Source of the DNA: JBHGBB01 sp041946755
Lineage (GTDB): Bacteria > UBP4 > UBA4092 > JAOAEQ01
Direction of reading: 5' to 3'
Assembly (NCBI GenBank): GCA_041946755.1
Contig: JBHGBB010000200.1
Span: forward strand, 1 to 7,021
DNA length: 7,021 nucleotides
A program made the position numbers and the translations under genes. Below the pieces are notes generated by a model. The model did no database searches, was not told the DNA's origin, and was given only the letters and a program-made list of their open reading frames with translations. Of the stretch, positions 1 through 5,369 are shown one piece after another (the stretch's first letter is position 1; every line of letters begins with the position of its first letter).

Positions 1-1398
1 GTAGAAGATATTCCAATGCCGAATAGCGAGTCGGATAAACGGTTTGGATTACCGCATCGGGCATATTTCGATTTGGTGACGGCAATAAATTCCTGGTGGT
101 GGAAACAGTATAACAATAATCGCAAACTATGGCAGAAATCGAGTAAAACCCCGTTTATTTTACAATTTAATGGAACGCTTATCGATAAATTCAGTAATGG
201 CCATCCCGGATTCGCGGCGTTTAATCTCCCGGCATGGTTGAATAATGCCGATGCGATAGGGTTATTGCTCTATACCGATTCAAAATTAGCCGACCTTGGT
301 TTCGGTTCGGTTTATGGCACCATCAATTTAGTCCAGTGGGCGAAAGAATTAGGAAAACCGATCTATGTGCTTGAAAGCGGGGTTGATAAACAGAAAGCTG
401 GATTCGATTTATTCCAACTCCGGTATATCGCGCAAGTTGCATTGCCGTTAAATCCGAATACCTATATTTATGAACGGTTCCGGTATGGAAAGCCAGATAA
501 ACTAATCCCAGCAGGATATATTTATTCCGTTGATTGGAAACAAAATTTACCGAATAGCGGTTCTATCCAGCGGGTATATCGGCAAACCAATCTATTATTA
601 ACCGAGAATCAGACTGAGTCGATCGCACCATATCTCTATATCATCACCATGCCGAAGTTAATTCGCGACGATGCAATAGCCGCTCGATTTAATTTAATGT
701 TATATCATCTATCAACTTTTGTACCTATCCGCTTGGTAGATATCAGCGATATAGCGTTTATCCCGGCAAAACAAATGGTGCTAATATCGCCATCCTGGAA
801 ATCGGAGTTACCGGATATATATCAATCGAATATTCTACAATTAGCTAAACGCCGGTCTTGGATACTCATGGCAGATGAACATACTTATCCGCAGATTCAA
901 CGGCAGTTGGGTAAAGATATCGCCGGGGCAACACTCGATTTAGCCGGATTTATGACTGAAGTAAAATCTGACGTTGCTGCGATTGGTTTTGGAAAAGCGC
1001 TGGTCAACTTCTATTTAGGACAGAATAAGATTGCTCCGAATGGTATAACTCCGGAACCGGGCTTGATTTATATCCCATTATCAACCGGCATCAGAGTATT
1101 CTGTTTGCAGCCGATAGAAGCGCTATCTATCGATGCCACTCCTTGGAATTTGAATGACAAAAATGCCAATGAGTTACGGGTTGCGGTATATCGTTATGAT
1201 ACGCAAGCTACTACGATACGAATAACTATGCCAGTCATCCCACGCGGAACGGTAAAAACCGTTCGATGGAATGTGACCGAACTAATCGGGAATAAAAAAT
1301 TACCGGTCCCTGCGAAAATGGTAAAAAATACTCTGGAGTTCTCTGCGAAAAACGGGGTAGAATATATTATTAGTAACGCTAGACTTAGTACCAAATAA
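1..1398 (+). CDS. Glycoside-hydrolase-like protein, C-terminal part (5' end outside window)
   Basis: The frame is open to the left edge (GTA GAA GAT ATT CCA before the first ATG at 16) and that ATG has no convincing Shine-Dalgarno, so I take this as the C-terminal ~465 residues of a longer protein. Numbering from the ATG at 16, residues ~45-175 alternate hydrophobic strands with helices as in the second half of a TIM barrel (FILQFNG at 47-53, IGLLLYTD at 81-88, PIYVLESGVD at 115-124, YERFRYG at 152-158). Glu120, at the end of a strand in VLESG, sits where a retaining glycosidase would carry its nucleophile. Residues ~205-320 look Rossmann-like and ~345-460 like a beta-sandwich, an order reminiscent of GH42-type enzymes. 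That family link is inference from fold-like pattern, not a recognised signature; substrate unknown. The stop is 26 bp before the next gene, suggesting co-transcription. Codons rich in CCG, CGG and GCG contrast with the right half of the window. Confidence 0.6.
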   Translation, partial: VEDIPMPNSESDKRFGLPHRAYFDLVTAINSWWWKQYNNNRKLWQKSSKTPFILQFNGTLIDKFSNGHPGFAAFNLPAWLNNADAIGLLLYTDSKLADLGFGSVYGTINLVQWAKELGKPIYVLESGVDKQKAGFDLFQLRYIAQVALPLNPNTYIYERFRYGKPDKLIPAGYIYSVDWKQNLPNSGSIQRVYRQTNLLLTENQTESIAPYLYIITMPKLIRDDAIAARFNLMLYHLSTFVPIRLVDISDIAFIPAKQMVLISPSWKSELPDIYQSNILQLAKRRSWILMADEHTYPQIQRQLGKDIAGATLDLAGFMTEVKSDVAAIGFGKALVNFYLGQNKIAPNGITPEPGLIYIPLSTGIRVFCLQPIEALSIDATPWNLNDKNANELRVAVYRYDTQATTIRITMPVIPRGTVKTVRWNVTELIGNKKLPVPAKMVKNTLEFSAKNGVEYIISNARLSTK

Positions 1399-1424
1399 CT
1401 AACTTTAAAATAGTGGAGGGGAAA

Positions 1425-2210
1425 ATGCGTAAAATAGTTTTTAGTCTCGGTTTGATTTTATTAGGATTCGGTAGTGTTTATGCCGGGCATGAACGGCCGT
1501 TGGATACGGAAAGTGCGGAGATTACCTCGTATGGGTCGATAGAAATCCGGCAAGGGATTGATTATCTGAAAAATATCACTTTGTTATTCCAACCGCGAGA
1601 TAAGACTTGGGATGTTATCAAGTTGCCGGAAATGGGAGTTGCGGTCGGATTAGCAGACCGGGTTGAAGTACAAGCGGATTTCGATTTACTTTACCAGCAT
1701 ACGGCTACTGATGATTCGTTCGATGTTGGTGATTTACGGTTCTGGACTAAAATCAAACTGCTGAAAGAGACCGAAATGCGGCCAGCGGTAGCGATTAAGT
1801 TCGGCACGAAATTACCGAATGCGGATAATTCCCGGGATTTCGGTACCGATGAAAGTGATAGTTATGGAATATTAATTTTAAGTAAGGATATTATGGGATT
1901 CGATACCCGGTTAAATGTAGGCATGGGTATCCTCGGTAATCCAGACGAATCATCGACCCAAGATGATGTTTTGGTATATGGACTTGGAGCAGTAAAACCG
2001 ATTATTGGCGATATTAAAGCAGTAGCGGAAATTACCGGAATCGCAAATTCGCATAATGGTAATGACCGGTCAACCTTGCGAGCAGGAATCCAAATTCCGC
2101 GACAATGGCTAACTTGGGATATTGCGGTTTCTAAAGGATTGAATAAATCGAGTGAAGATTGGGGGCTTACTGCCGGGGCTACCTTTGTATTTCAAGCTTT
2201 TGGTAAATAG
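1425..2210 (+). CDS. Outer-membrane beta-barrel protein (transporter/porin-like)
   Basis: A 261-residue secreted protein. I chose the ATG at 1425 because GGAGGGG (1415-1421) lies just upstream as a Shine-Dalgarno; the in-frame GTG at 1413 overlaps that site and is unlikely to be used. Residues 1-20 form a signal peptide: MRK, a hydrophobic core (IVFSLGLILLGFG), then SVYA with cleavage before GHERP. The mature part is made of short amphipathic strands (IEIRQGIDYLKNITLLFQP, GVAVGLADRVEVQADFDLLY, VGDLRFWTKIKLL), with the run PAVAIKFGTKLPNADNSR followed by DFGTDESDSYG. This resembles the PF13557-type 'transporter' barrel proteins of Gram-negative bacteria, in which a GDL..GTK segment is followed by a K-LP-AD loop. 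The C-terminus is FVFQAFGK rather than ending in the common terminal Phe. The preceding gene ends 26 bp upstream, so the two are probably one operon. Substrate cannot be told; the family assignment is from pattern memory. Confidence 0.75.
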   Translation: MRKIVFSLGLILLGFGSVYAGHERPLDTESAEITSYGSIEIRQGIDYLKNITLLFQPRDKTWDVIKLPEMGVAVGLADRVEVQADFDLLYQHTATDDSFDVGDLRFWTKIKLLKETEMRPAVAIKFGTKLPNADNSRDFGTDESDSYGILILSKDIMGFDTRLNVGMGILGNPDESSTQDDVLVYGLGAVKPIIGDIKAVAEITGIANSHNGNDRSTLRAGIQIPRQWLTWDIAVSKGLNKSSEDWGLTAGATFVFQAFGK

Positions 2211-2285
2211 AACGATGGCAGTTTAGCCTGGTGATAATTGATTGTTTGATTTAGCTAGATTATACATAAAACCAGCTGCTTTAAC

Positions 2286-2318
2286 TTGACCACACCAACT
2301 ATCTCACGGTATTATAAT
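2286..2318 (+). promoter_or_regulatory. Predicted sigma70-type promoter of the tRNA pair
   Basis: TTGACC at 2286-2291 is followed after 18 nt by TATTAT at 2310-2315. A perfect TATAAT at 2313-2318 overlaps it but would need a 21-nt spacer. The site is ~75 nt upstream of tRNA-Met with no gene between, so it most likely drives both tRNAs. Confidence 0.5.
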
Positions 2319-2350
2319 AAGCTAAGTTGAAATCACAGATTTTGTATTTT

Positions 2351-2377
2351 AGCGATTGCGATGGCTCTTAAATCGCT
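2351..2377 (+). repeat. Inverted repeat in tRNA leader
   Basis: AGCGATT (2351-2357) and AATCGCT (2371-2377) are perfect 7-bp inverted arms around a 13-nt loop, ending 15 nt before tRNA-Met. It would form a hairpin in the 5' leader of the tRNA precursor. There is no T-tract after it, so it is not an obvious terminator for the upstream protein operon. Confidence 0.4.
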
Positions 2378-2392
2378 ATCATATTGGTATAT

Positions 2393-2469
2393 GGCGGCGT
2401 AGCTCAGATGGCTAGAGCATGCGGTTCATACCCGCACTGTCAGGGGTTCAAATCCCTTCGCCGCCACCA
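2393..2469 (+). tRNA. tRNA-Met (CAT), elongator type
   Basis: A complete cloverleaf can be drawn. Acceptor GGCGGCG (2393-2399) pairs with CGCCGCC (2459-2465). The D stem is GCTC/GAGC (2402-2405, 2415-2418). The anticodon stem is TGCGG/CCGCA (2420-2424, 2432-2436) with loop TTCATAC, anticodon CAT at 2427-2429. The T arm is AGGGG-TTCAAAT-CCCTT. A discriminator A and an encoded CCA (2467-2469) follow. The G1-C72 pair and the lack of three consecutive G-C pairs in the anticodon stem argue against an initiator. The sequence resembles Bacillus-type elongator tRNA-Met more than the lysidine-modified tRNA-Ile2, but that choice is not certain. Confidence 0.95.
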
Positions 2470-2497
2470 AGTTTATTATTGCTGAATTCGGATTGAT

Positions 2498-2537
2498 GAT
2501 TGCGGATTTTATATACTGGAATCTAAAATCCTCAATC
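2498..2537 (+). repeat. Long hairpin between the two tRNA genes
   Basis: GATTG-C-GGATTTTA (2498-2511) faces TAAAATCC-T-CAATC (2524-2537): 13 base pairs with a single C/T mismatch around a 12-nt loop. No T-tract follows, so it looks like a processing or spacer structure in a dicistronic tRNA precursor, or a small interspersed repeat, rather than a terminator. Confidence 0.6.
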
Positions 2538-2548
2538 TATTATTGAAC

Positions 2549-2633
2549 GCCGGGATGGTGGAACTGGCAGACACGTACGTTTGAGGGGCGTATGGGGTGA
2601 CCCGTGCGGGTTCAAGTCCCGCTCCCGGCACCA
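2549..2633 (+). tRNA. tRNA-Leu (GAG)
   Basis: A class II tRNA. Acceptor GCCGGGA (2549-2555) pairs with TCCCGGC (2623-2629). The anticodon stem TACGT/GCGTA (2576-2580, 2588-2592, one T-G wobble) carries loop TTGAGGG with anticodon GAG at 2583-2585. A long variable arm (2593-2605) is typical of Leu. The T stem is GCGGG/CCCGC (2606-2610, 2618-2622), followed by discriminator A and encoded CCA (2631-2633). The integrase gene of a mobile element begins the new DNA right after the 3' end, so this tRNA is the probable integration target and its 3' end still reads as an intact tRNA. Confidence 0.95.
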
Positions 2634-2640
2634 TATCTAT
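2606..2640. other. Probable attachment site (attL core at tRNA-Leu 3' end)
   Basis: Seen: the T arm, acceptor and CCA of tRNA-Leu (2606-2633) lie 31 bp from the stop of a tyrosine recombinase pointing at it, and host-like sequence changes to AT-rich element-like sequence here. Known: tyrosine-recombinase elements commonly use a tRNA 3' end as crossover core and regenerate the tRNA. Inferred: the core lies in this interval. I found no second copy of the tRNA 3' end in the window, so its exact length cannot be set. Confidence 0.55.
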
Positions 2641-2664
2641 CTAACCTCAATTATATCAAGGATT

Positions 2665-3873
2665 TTATTTTACTAAAACTAGATTTGTGCAGTCCCTGTG
2701 CAGTAATTGTGCATCGTCTAGTTTATTAACCGCGCTTCGATTAATCCCTGGTATCAGATGACCATATACCCCAACAGTTAGTTCAATTGAGTGATGTCCC
2801 ATCTGTTGCTGTACATAAACCGGAGATTCACCTTGCTGTAATAACAGAGAACAAAATGTATGGCGGGTTGAGTGGAACTTGATATAGCGTATACCTGCTT
2901 TTTCTAAACATTTACGCCAGATATTATCGCGAAAATGGCTTGCTTTAATCCGGTATCCTGTTACCGTGCAGAAAACATAATCGGGAATAGGTTCTCCTAT
3001 CGATTCGCATAATTCTTTTTGTCTAACGCGCCATAAGATTAATTCATCATGGAGTTGTTGTGACATATCGATTTTTCTGGTTTTCTTGCTTTTAGTTGAG
3101 GTTTCAAATTCCCGGAAGAAGGAATTTTTTACCTCAATAAAATTACCATTGAAATCAATATCAGCCCAACGGAGCGCGATTAACTCACCTAACCGCATCC
3201 CGGTTCTAAATGCACAAAGCAGGAATGGATAATAATGAGAAAAATAGGTCTGTGCTGTCTGTAGTATTTTAGATACTTCTTCACGAGTAAGAAAATACTC
3301 TGAATCTAACCGTCTATTGCTACGCTTATTAATATACTTGGATAATCCTTTAACCGGGTTAATACTAACCAGTTCATCTTCAATCGCTTCATTGTAGATA
3401 CTACCTAAAAGAGAAAAGATTGAACCAATTGTTTTCGGCTGGAGCCTAGTAGTATGGGTTAATTTTACAAAGTAATCTTTGATTTCCGATTTGCTGATAC
3501 TTTCCATCAATCGGTCACCGAATACCGGTAATATATATAACCGTAGGATTTCCTCATTGCGTATCGTGGTTGACGGTCTCCAATGTAAGCGGTCATCATT
3601 CCGTATCTGTACAATTAAATTACCATCAGCATTTAAAGGGGAATGCATTTTATACCATTTATCAGTATAATCCTTAAGTAACGTAGATTGTTTCTGTGGA
3701 GAATCAGTGTTATTTTCTGGAGTATAGGTTCCGCATACAATCGCTGAACGAACGGAAGTAGCAACCTTATCTGCTTCTCGTTTATCAGTTCCAATAACTC
3801 GCACAATCCGCTTACCTTGACGCTCAACATACAAATAATATTTCTTACCGCGTCTAGTTATCCAGACAGCCAT
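2665..3873 (-). CDS. int: Tyrosine recombinase (site-specific integrase)
   Basis: A 402-residue phage-type integrase that would cut and rejoin DNA at the attachment sites. The start at 3873 is chosen because AAAGGGGGTGA, a near-perfect Shine-Dalgarno (3882-3892), lies 8 nt upstream; an earlier in-frame ATG at 3990 would add 39 residues that do not look like protein. Residues ~1-50 (AVWITRRGKKYYLYVERQGKR) are a small arm-binding beta domain, ~65-180 the core-binding helical domain, ~190-385 the catalytic domain. Catalytic residues: Arg227 in TGMRLGEL, Lys near 261-264 in STKSKKTRK, His334 and Arg337 in HSTRHTF, His360 in MGHHS, nucleophile Tyr370 in VGVYGHL. All are present, so the enzyme should be active. 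A stretch of about 20 residues between KWYK and the RPST..ILRLYILPVFG segment looks like an insertion. The gene reads toward tRNA-Leu, downstream of an excisionase-like gene. Confidence 0.95.
   Translation of the reverse strand: MAVWITRRGKKYYLYVERQGKRIVRVIGTDKREADKVATSVRSAIVCGTYTPENNTDSPQKQSTLLKDYTDKWYKMHSPLNADGNLIVQIRNDDRLHWRPSTTIRNEEILRLYILPVFGDRLMESISKSEIKDYFVKLTHTTRLQPKTIGSIFSLLGSIYNEAIEDELVSINPVKGLSKYINKRSNRRLDSEYFLTREEVSKILQTAQTYFSHYYPFLLCAFRTGMRLGELIALRWADIDFNGNFIEVKNSFFREFETSTKSKKTRKIDMSQQLHDELILWRVRQKELCESIGEPIPDYVFCTVTGYRIKASHFRDNIWRKCLEKAGIRYIKFHSTRHTFCSLLLQQGESPVYVQQQMGHHSIELTVGVYGHLIPGINRSAVNKLDDAQLLHRDCTNLVLVK
2686..2714. repeat. Three TGTGCA repeats at 11-bp spacing
   Basis: TGTGCAGT starts at 2686 and 2697, and TGTGCAT starts at 2708, so the hexamer recurs at exactly 11 bp, one helical turn. 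The repeats lie in the last codons of int (encoding DDAQLLHRDCTNL) but 11 is not a multiple of 3, so they are not a protein repeat. They lie 53-80 bp from the tRNA-Leu 3' end, where integrase arm-type or excisionase sites are usually found. Confidence 0.6.
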
Positions 3874-3881
3874 AGCTTGAT

Positions 3882-3892
3882 TCACCCCCTTT
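3882..3892 (-). promoter_or_regulatory. Strong Shine-Dalgarno deciding the int start
   Basis: On the minus strand AAAGGGGGTGA differs by one base from AAAGGAGGTGA and lies 8 nt before the ATG at 3873. It lies inside the reading frame opened by the upstream ATG at 3990, which makes that earlier start improbable. Confidence 0.8.
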
Positions 3893-3969
3893 CTATCATG
3901 AAATAGTGATACTACACTGAGAGAAAAGGGGAGTATCGGATTAACTCCTCTATTTGGTTCCCTTGAATA

Positions 3970-3998
3970 CTGTGGCATAAATAAAATCATGCCATCAG
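3970..3998. repeat. Inverted repeat at the int promoter
   Basis: The plus strand reads CTGTGGCAT, 11 nt, ATGCCATCAG. The arms pair over 9 bp with one bulged base (CTG-TGGCAT against ATGCCA-T-CAG). It covers the likely -10 and start point of the int promoter, as an operator would, or would form a hairpin at the extreme 5' end of the int transcript. No U-tract follows on the minus strand, so a terminator is unlikely. Confidence 0.5.
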
Positions 3999-4025
3999 TT
4001 TACTTTACTTTGCTTTTGTTGTCAA
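3997..4025 (-). promoter_or_regulatory. Predicted int promoter
   Basis: On the minus strand a perfect TTGACA (4025-4020) is followed after 17 nt by TAAACT (4002-3997), four of six matches to the -10 consensus. The -35 includes the TGA stop of the excisionase-like gene. Transcription would start near 3990, giving a ~115-nt leader before int. This suggests int can be expressed apart from the upstream genes. Confidence 0.5.
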
Positions 4026-4363
4026 TTGTAAGGTGACAGTAATCCTAATTGTTTACAAATATCATTAGTAATATATTGAGCTTTAGTGCCTAATATTATC
4101 GGTTTAACTACCCGGTAATTTTCTTCCATCCATTGATCGAACTCTGATTTTCTGATTAATATCTTTTTCCCAAAATTAAAATGCGGTAATGCAGCGGTTC
4201 CATTTCCGCGGAGTTTCGATTTGATTGATGACAGCGATAACCCGGAATATTCGCTCAATTCTTTGAGTGATAAATAGCAATCGCTGGCTGGAATGCTTAA
4301 TTTATCGTCTAGCTTTGCCTTGTTTAAGCTTTCGTCTACTTTTTGATGTCGTTGTACGCTCAT
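4022..4363 (-). CDS. Excisionase-like helix-turn-helix protein (putative recombination directionality factor)
   Basis: A 113-residue basic protein. Residues ~30-82 (YLSLKELSEYSGLSLSSIKSKL, then HFNFGKKILIRKSEFDQWMEE) have the form of the MerR-like/HTH_17 excisionase domain: an N-terminal recognition helix, a short wing with the GKK-I-I-R-K turn, and a final helix FDQWM. Small proteins of this family next to an integrase often bend attachment-site DNA and direct excision. The position 148 bp upstream of int on the same strand fits. The ~28-residue N-terminal tail and ~30-residue C-terminal tail (GTKAQYITNDICKQLGLL) are longer than a bare Xis. The ATG at 4363 has no clear Shine-Dalgarno and lies 14 bp after the preceding gene's stop, so it may be translated by coupling. 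It could instead be a transcriptional regulator. Confidence 0.75.
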   Translation of the reverse strand: MSVQRHQKVDESLNKAKLDDKLSIPASDCYLSLKELSEYSGLSLSSIKSKLRGNGTAALPHFNFGKKILIRKSEFDQWMEENYRVVKPIILGTKAQYITNDICKQLGLLSPYN

Positions 4364-4377
4364 GCTTGATTTGCTAA

Positions 4378-4566
4378 CTAGAGTTGCGTTTTCTGGTTAA
4401 TTATCTTCGGATTACCGCCTATGCCTTTACGGTTGGGATTTTTCCCTAATCGATACTGATATAACGAGCATTCGATAGCAGTACATAATTTAACTTCCTT
4501 GAGATTATTACCACAGCAATCGGTACACTTTTGAACAATCGCTTGAATCGGCGTAAGATTTGTCAT
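4378..4566 (-). CDS. Cys-rich mini-protein of mobile-element type
   Basis: A 62-residue protein from the ATG at 4566; a TTG at 4602 would add 12 residues but its AAGGG lies only 3 nt away. The core reads LTPIQAIVQKCTDCCGN, then EVKLCTAIEC, then SLYQYRLGKNP. Cysteines 14, 17, 18, 28 and 33 (CxxCC...C-x4-C) suggest a small metal-binding knuckle. I recall similar C-x2-C...C-x4-C-LY-YR-GKNP mini-proteins from phages and integrative elements, where they are annotated as hypothetical; the role is unknown. It is followed 14 bp later by the excisionase-like gene and is probably first in a three-gene integration module. A TATAAA box and a palindrome lie upstream. The tail after GKNP is basic and Gly/Asn-rich, perhaps flexible. 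Confidence 0.7.
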   Translation of the reverse strand: MTNLTPIQAIVQKCTDCCGNNLKEVKLCTAIECSLYQYRLGKNPNRKGIGGNPKIINQKTQL

Positions 4567-4609
4567 CGTCTTATAAATATTTCCTATTGAAATAATTCTC
4601 AACAGCCCT

Positions 4610-4638
4610 TTTATAAAAAACGCTATATGCGTTTAAGA
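4610..4638 (-). promoter_or_regulatory. Possible promoter/operator of the Cys-rich gene operon
   Basis: On the minus strand TATAAA (4615-4610) is a good -10, but the -35 position (around 4638-4632, CTTAAA or TCTTAA) is poor. The palindrome AAACGC-TATAT-GCGTTT (4618-4634) occupies the spacer, the classic place for a repressor site. An AT stretch (TATATATATA, 4644-4653) lies upstream. Transcription would start ~40 nt before the ATG at 4566. Confidence 0.35.
4618..4634. repeat. Palindrome AAACGC-TATAT-GCGTTT
   Basis: Perfect 6-bp inverted arms (4618-4623, 4629-4634) around a 5-nt AT centre. One half with flank, TATGCGTTTAA (4626-4636), recurs inverted as TTAAACGCATA at 4900-4910, an 11-bp exact match 264 bp away. 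This is consistent with a repressor or initiator binding at two places. Confidence 0.55.
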
Positions 4639-4992
4639 TTGCTATATATATACTTATCTTCAATGTTTACAACATATTATGCGTATGGGGGGCAGGTGTC
4701 AGCACAAAACTTTGTATTAGACAATATTAATATTAGACTATTAAACTTATTTTCAATATTAACAAGGATTTATAGCCTTGCTAGAGTGAATAGAACCCCC
4801 CAAAACTGTGCTAGCAGACATTATTATTCAATGCATTGTGTTTATATTAACCTATAATTTTAGATTTTTGTTTGATTTTTATATTTCGTTAAATCTCGAT
4901 TAAACGCATAATTAATGGCATAATCTAATTTTCGCTTATAGGCTCACGAAATTTTCAATCTATATAATGTATCGATAGATTCAATGCCTATT

Positions 4993-5021
4993 TTGACTTT
5001 TTTTACATATTTAACTATAAA
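4993..5021 (+). promoter_or_regulatory. Strong predicted plus-strand promoter without a gene
   Basis: TTGACT (4993-4998), exactly 17 nt, TATAAA (5016-5021): five of six matches in each box. It reads right, toward the 3' end of the minus-strand winged-helix gene, and no plausible plus-strand protein follows. It may drive a small or antisense RNA, or be chance in AT-rich DNA. Confidence 0.4.
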
Positions 5022-5264
5022 ATAACCATAGCAAGATTATACTATTCGAATTACGTTAAAAATTTCTGGTAACTATTTTGTAACTGCTATTATTCATCAG
5101 TTTTAAATTCATTCGCTCGTTTAAGCGCAAATTTGGAAGTCAGTTTATTATAGACATCAATGTTCTTTGACTTACTTCAAACAATAGATAGACATAAAAC
5201 TTAATAGAAATATATCTACTAAAGACTAACAACTTCTTAACAATCATAAACAAGAGTGGTGGCT

Positions 5265-5369
5265 TTATAGATTATTATATTTACGATACTTAAAAATATC
5301 TCTGATGCAATTCTGCTTCGGTTCTTGTAAAACTGCTTCATAATGACGCAACTTTGCCTCATAAACATT
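5265..5369 (-). pseudogene. Protein-like tail in the +1 frame after the winged-helix gene
   Basis: Directly after the winged-helix gene, the +1 frame reads NVYEAKLRHYEAVLQEPKQ, then NCIRDIFKYRKYNNL and a TAA at 5265 (34 residues). The charged, amphipathic composition looks like real protein, and there is no standard start codon at its beginning. The upstream gene ends CCA TTT TAA T; moving one base along the four-T run (5373-5370) joins the two frames as EVPF-NVYEAK. So this is either the displaced end of the upstream gene after a one-base insertion, or its extension by +1 frameshifting, or chance. Confidence 0.4.

Larger units (their letters stand above)
4567..5264. other. AT-rich non-coding stretch with short repeats (candidate origin or control region)
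   Basis: No convincing gene lies here; the one long plus-strand frame (4627-4857) has no Shine-Dalgarno and looks like chance. The contents are clustered repeats: a lone G6 (4687-4692) and lone C6 (4796-4801) in otherwise AT-rich DNA; CAAAACTTTG (4705-4714) and CAAAACTGTG (4801-4810); AGCACA (4701) inverted as TGTGCT (4807); TATTAGAC at 4715 and 4731 (16 bp); CAATATTAA at 4722 and 4754 (32 bp); hairpin CAAGG/CCTTG (4763-4780); GCATAAT at 4906 and 4918 (12 bp); inverted AATCTAT/ATAGATT (4957-4981). Repeat clusters in AT-rich DNA beside a winged-helix gene are typical of plasmid-type origins or transfer origins, but I recognise no known oriV or oriT consensus, so the role is inference. Confidence 0.4.

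Noticed and set aside
1194..1394. Minus-strand frame under the end of the first gene
   Set aside because: Shadow of the well-formed plus-strand protein; no start signals of its own.
2211..2285. A rho-independent terminator after the outer-membrane protein gene
   Set aside because: Only a weak CTGGT/ACCAG pairing with a long loop and no T-tract was found.
3479..3830. Frames on either strand inside int
   Set aside because: They lie within the recombinase coding sequence, which has all its catalytic residues intact.
3874..3990. An N-terminal extension of int from the ATG at 3990 (39 more residues)
   Set aside because: A near-perfect Shine-Dalgarno at 3882-3892 precedes the ATG at 3873, the added residues do not look like protein, and the extension overlaps the promoter and inverted repeat.
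4567..4602. TTG start adding 12 residues to the Cys-rich protein
   Set aside because: The AAGGG lies only 3 nt from the TTG, and the family-like core begins at MTNLTPIQAI.
4627..4857. Plus-strand reading frame of 76 residues in the AT-rich stretch
   Set aside because: No Shine-Dalgarno, composition of a random AT-rich frame, starts inside the palindrome, and no recognisable domain.
5237..5368. A 43-residue frame starting with TAATG overlap after the winged-helix gene
   Set aside because: Stop-start overlap is suggestive, but the residues (MFMRQSCVIMKQFYKNRSR...) look less like protein than the other frame of the same DNA, and there is no supporting Shine-Dalgarno of normal spacing.
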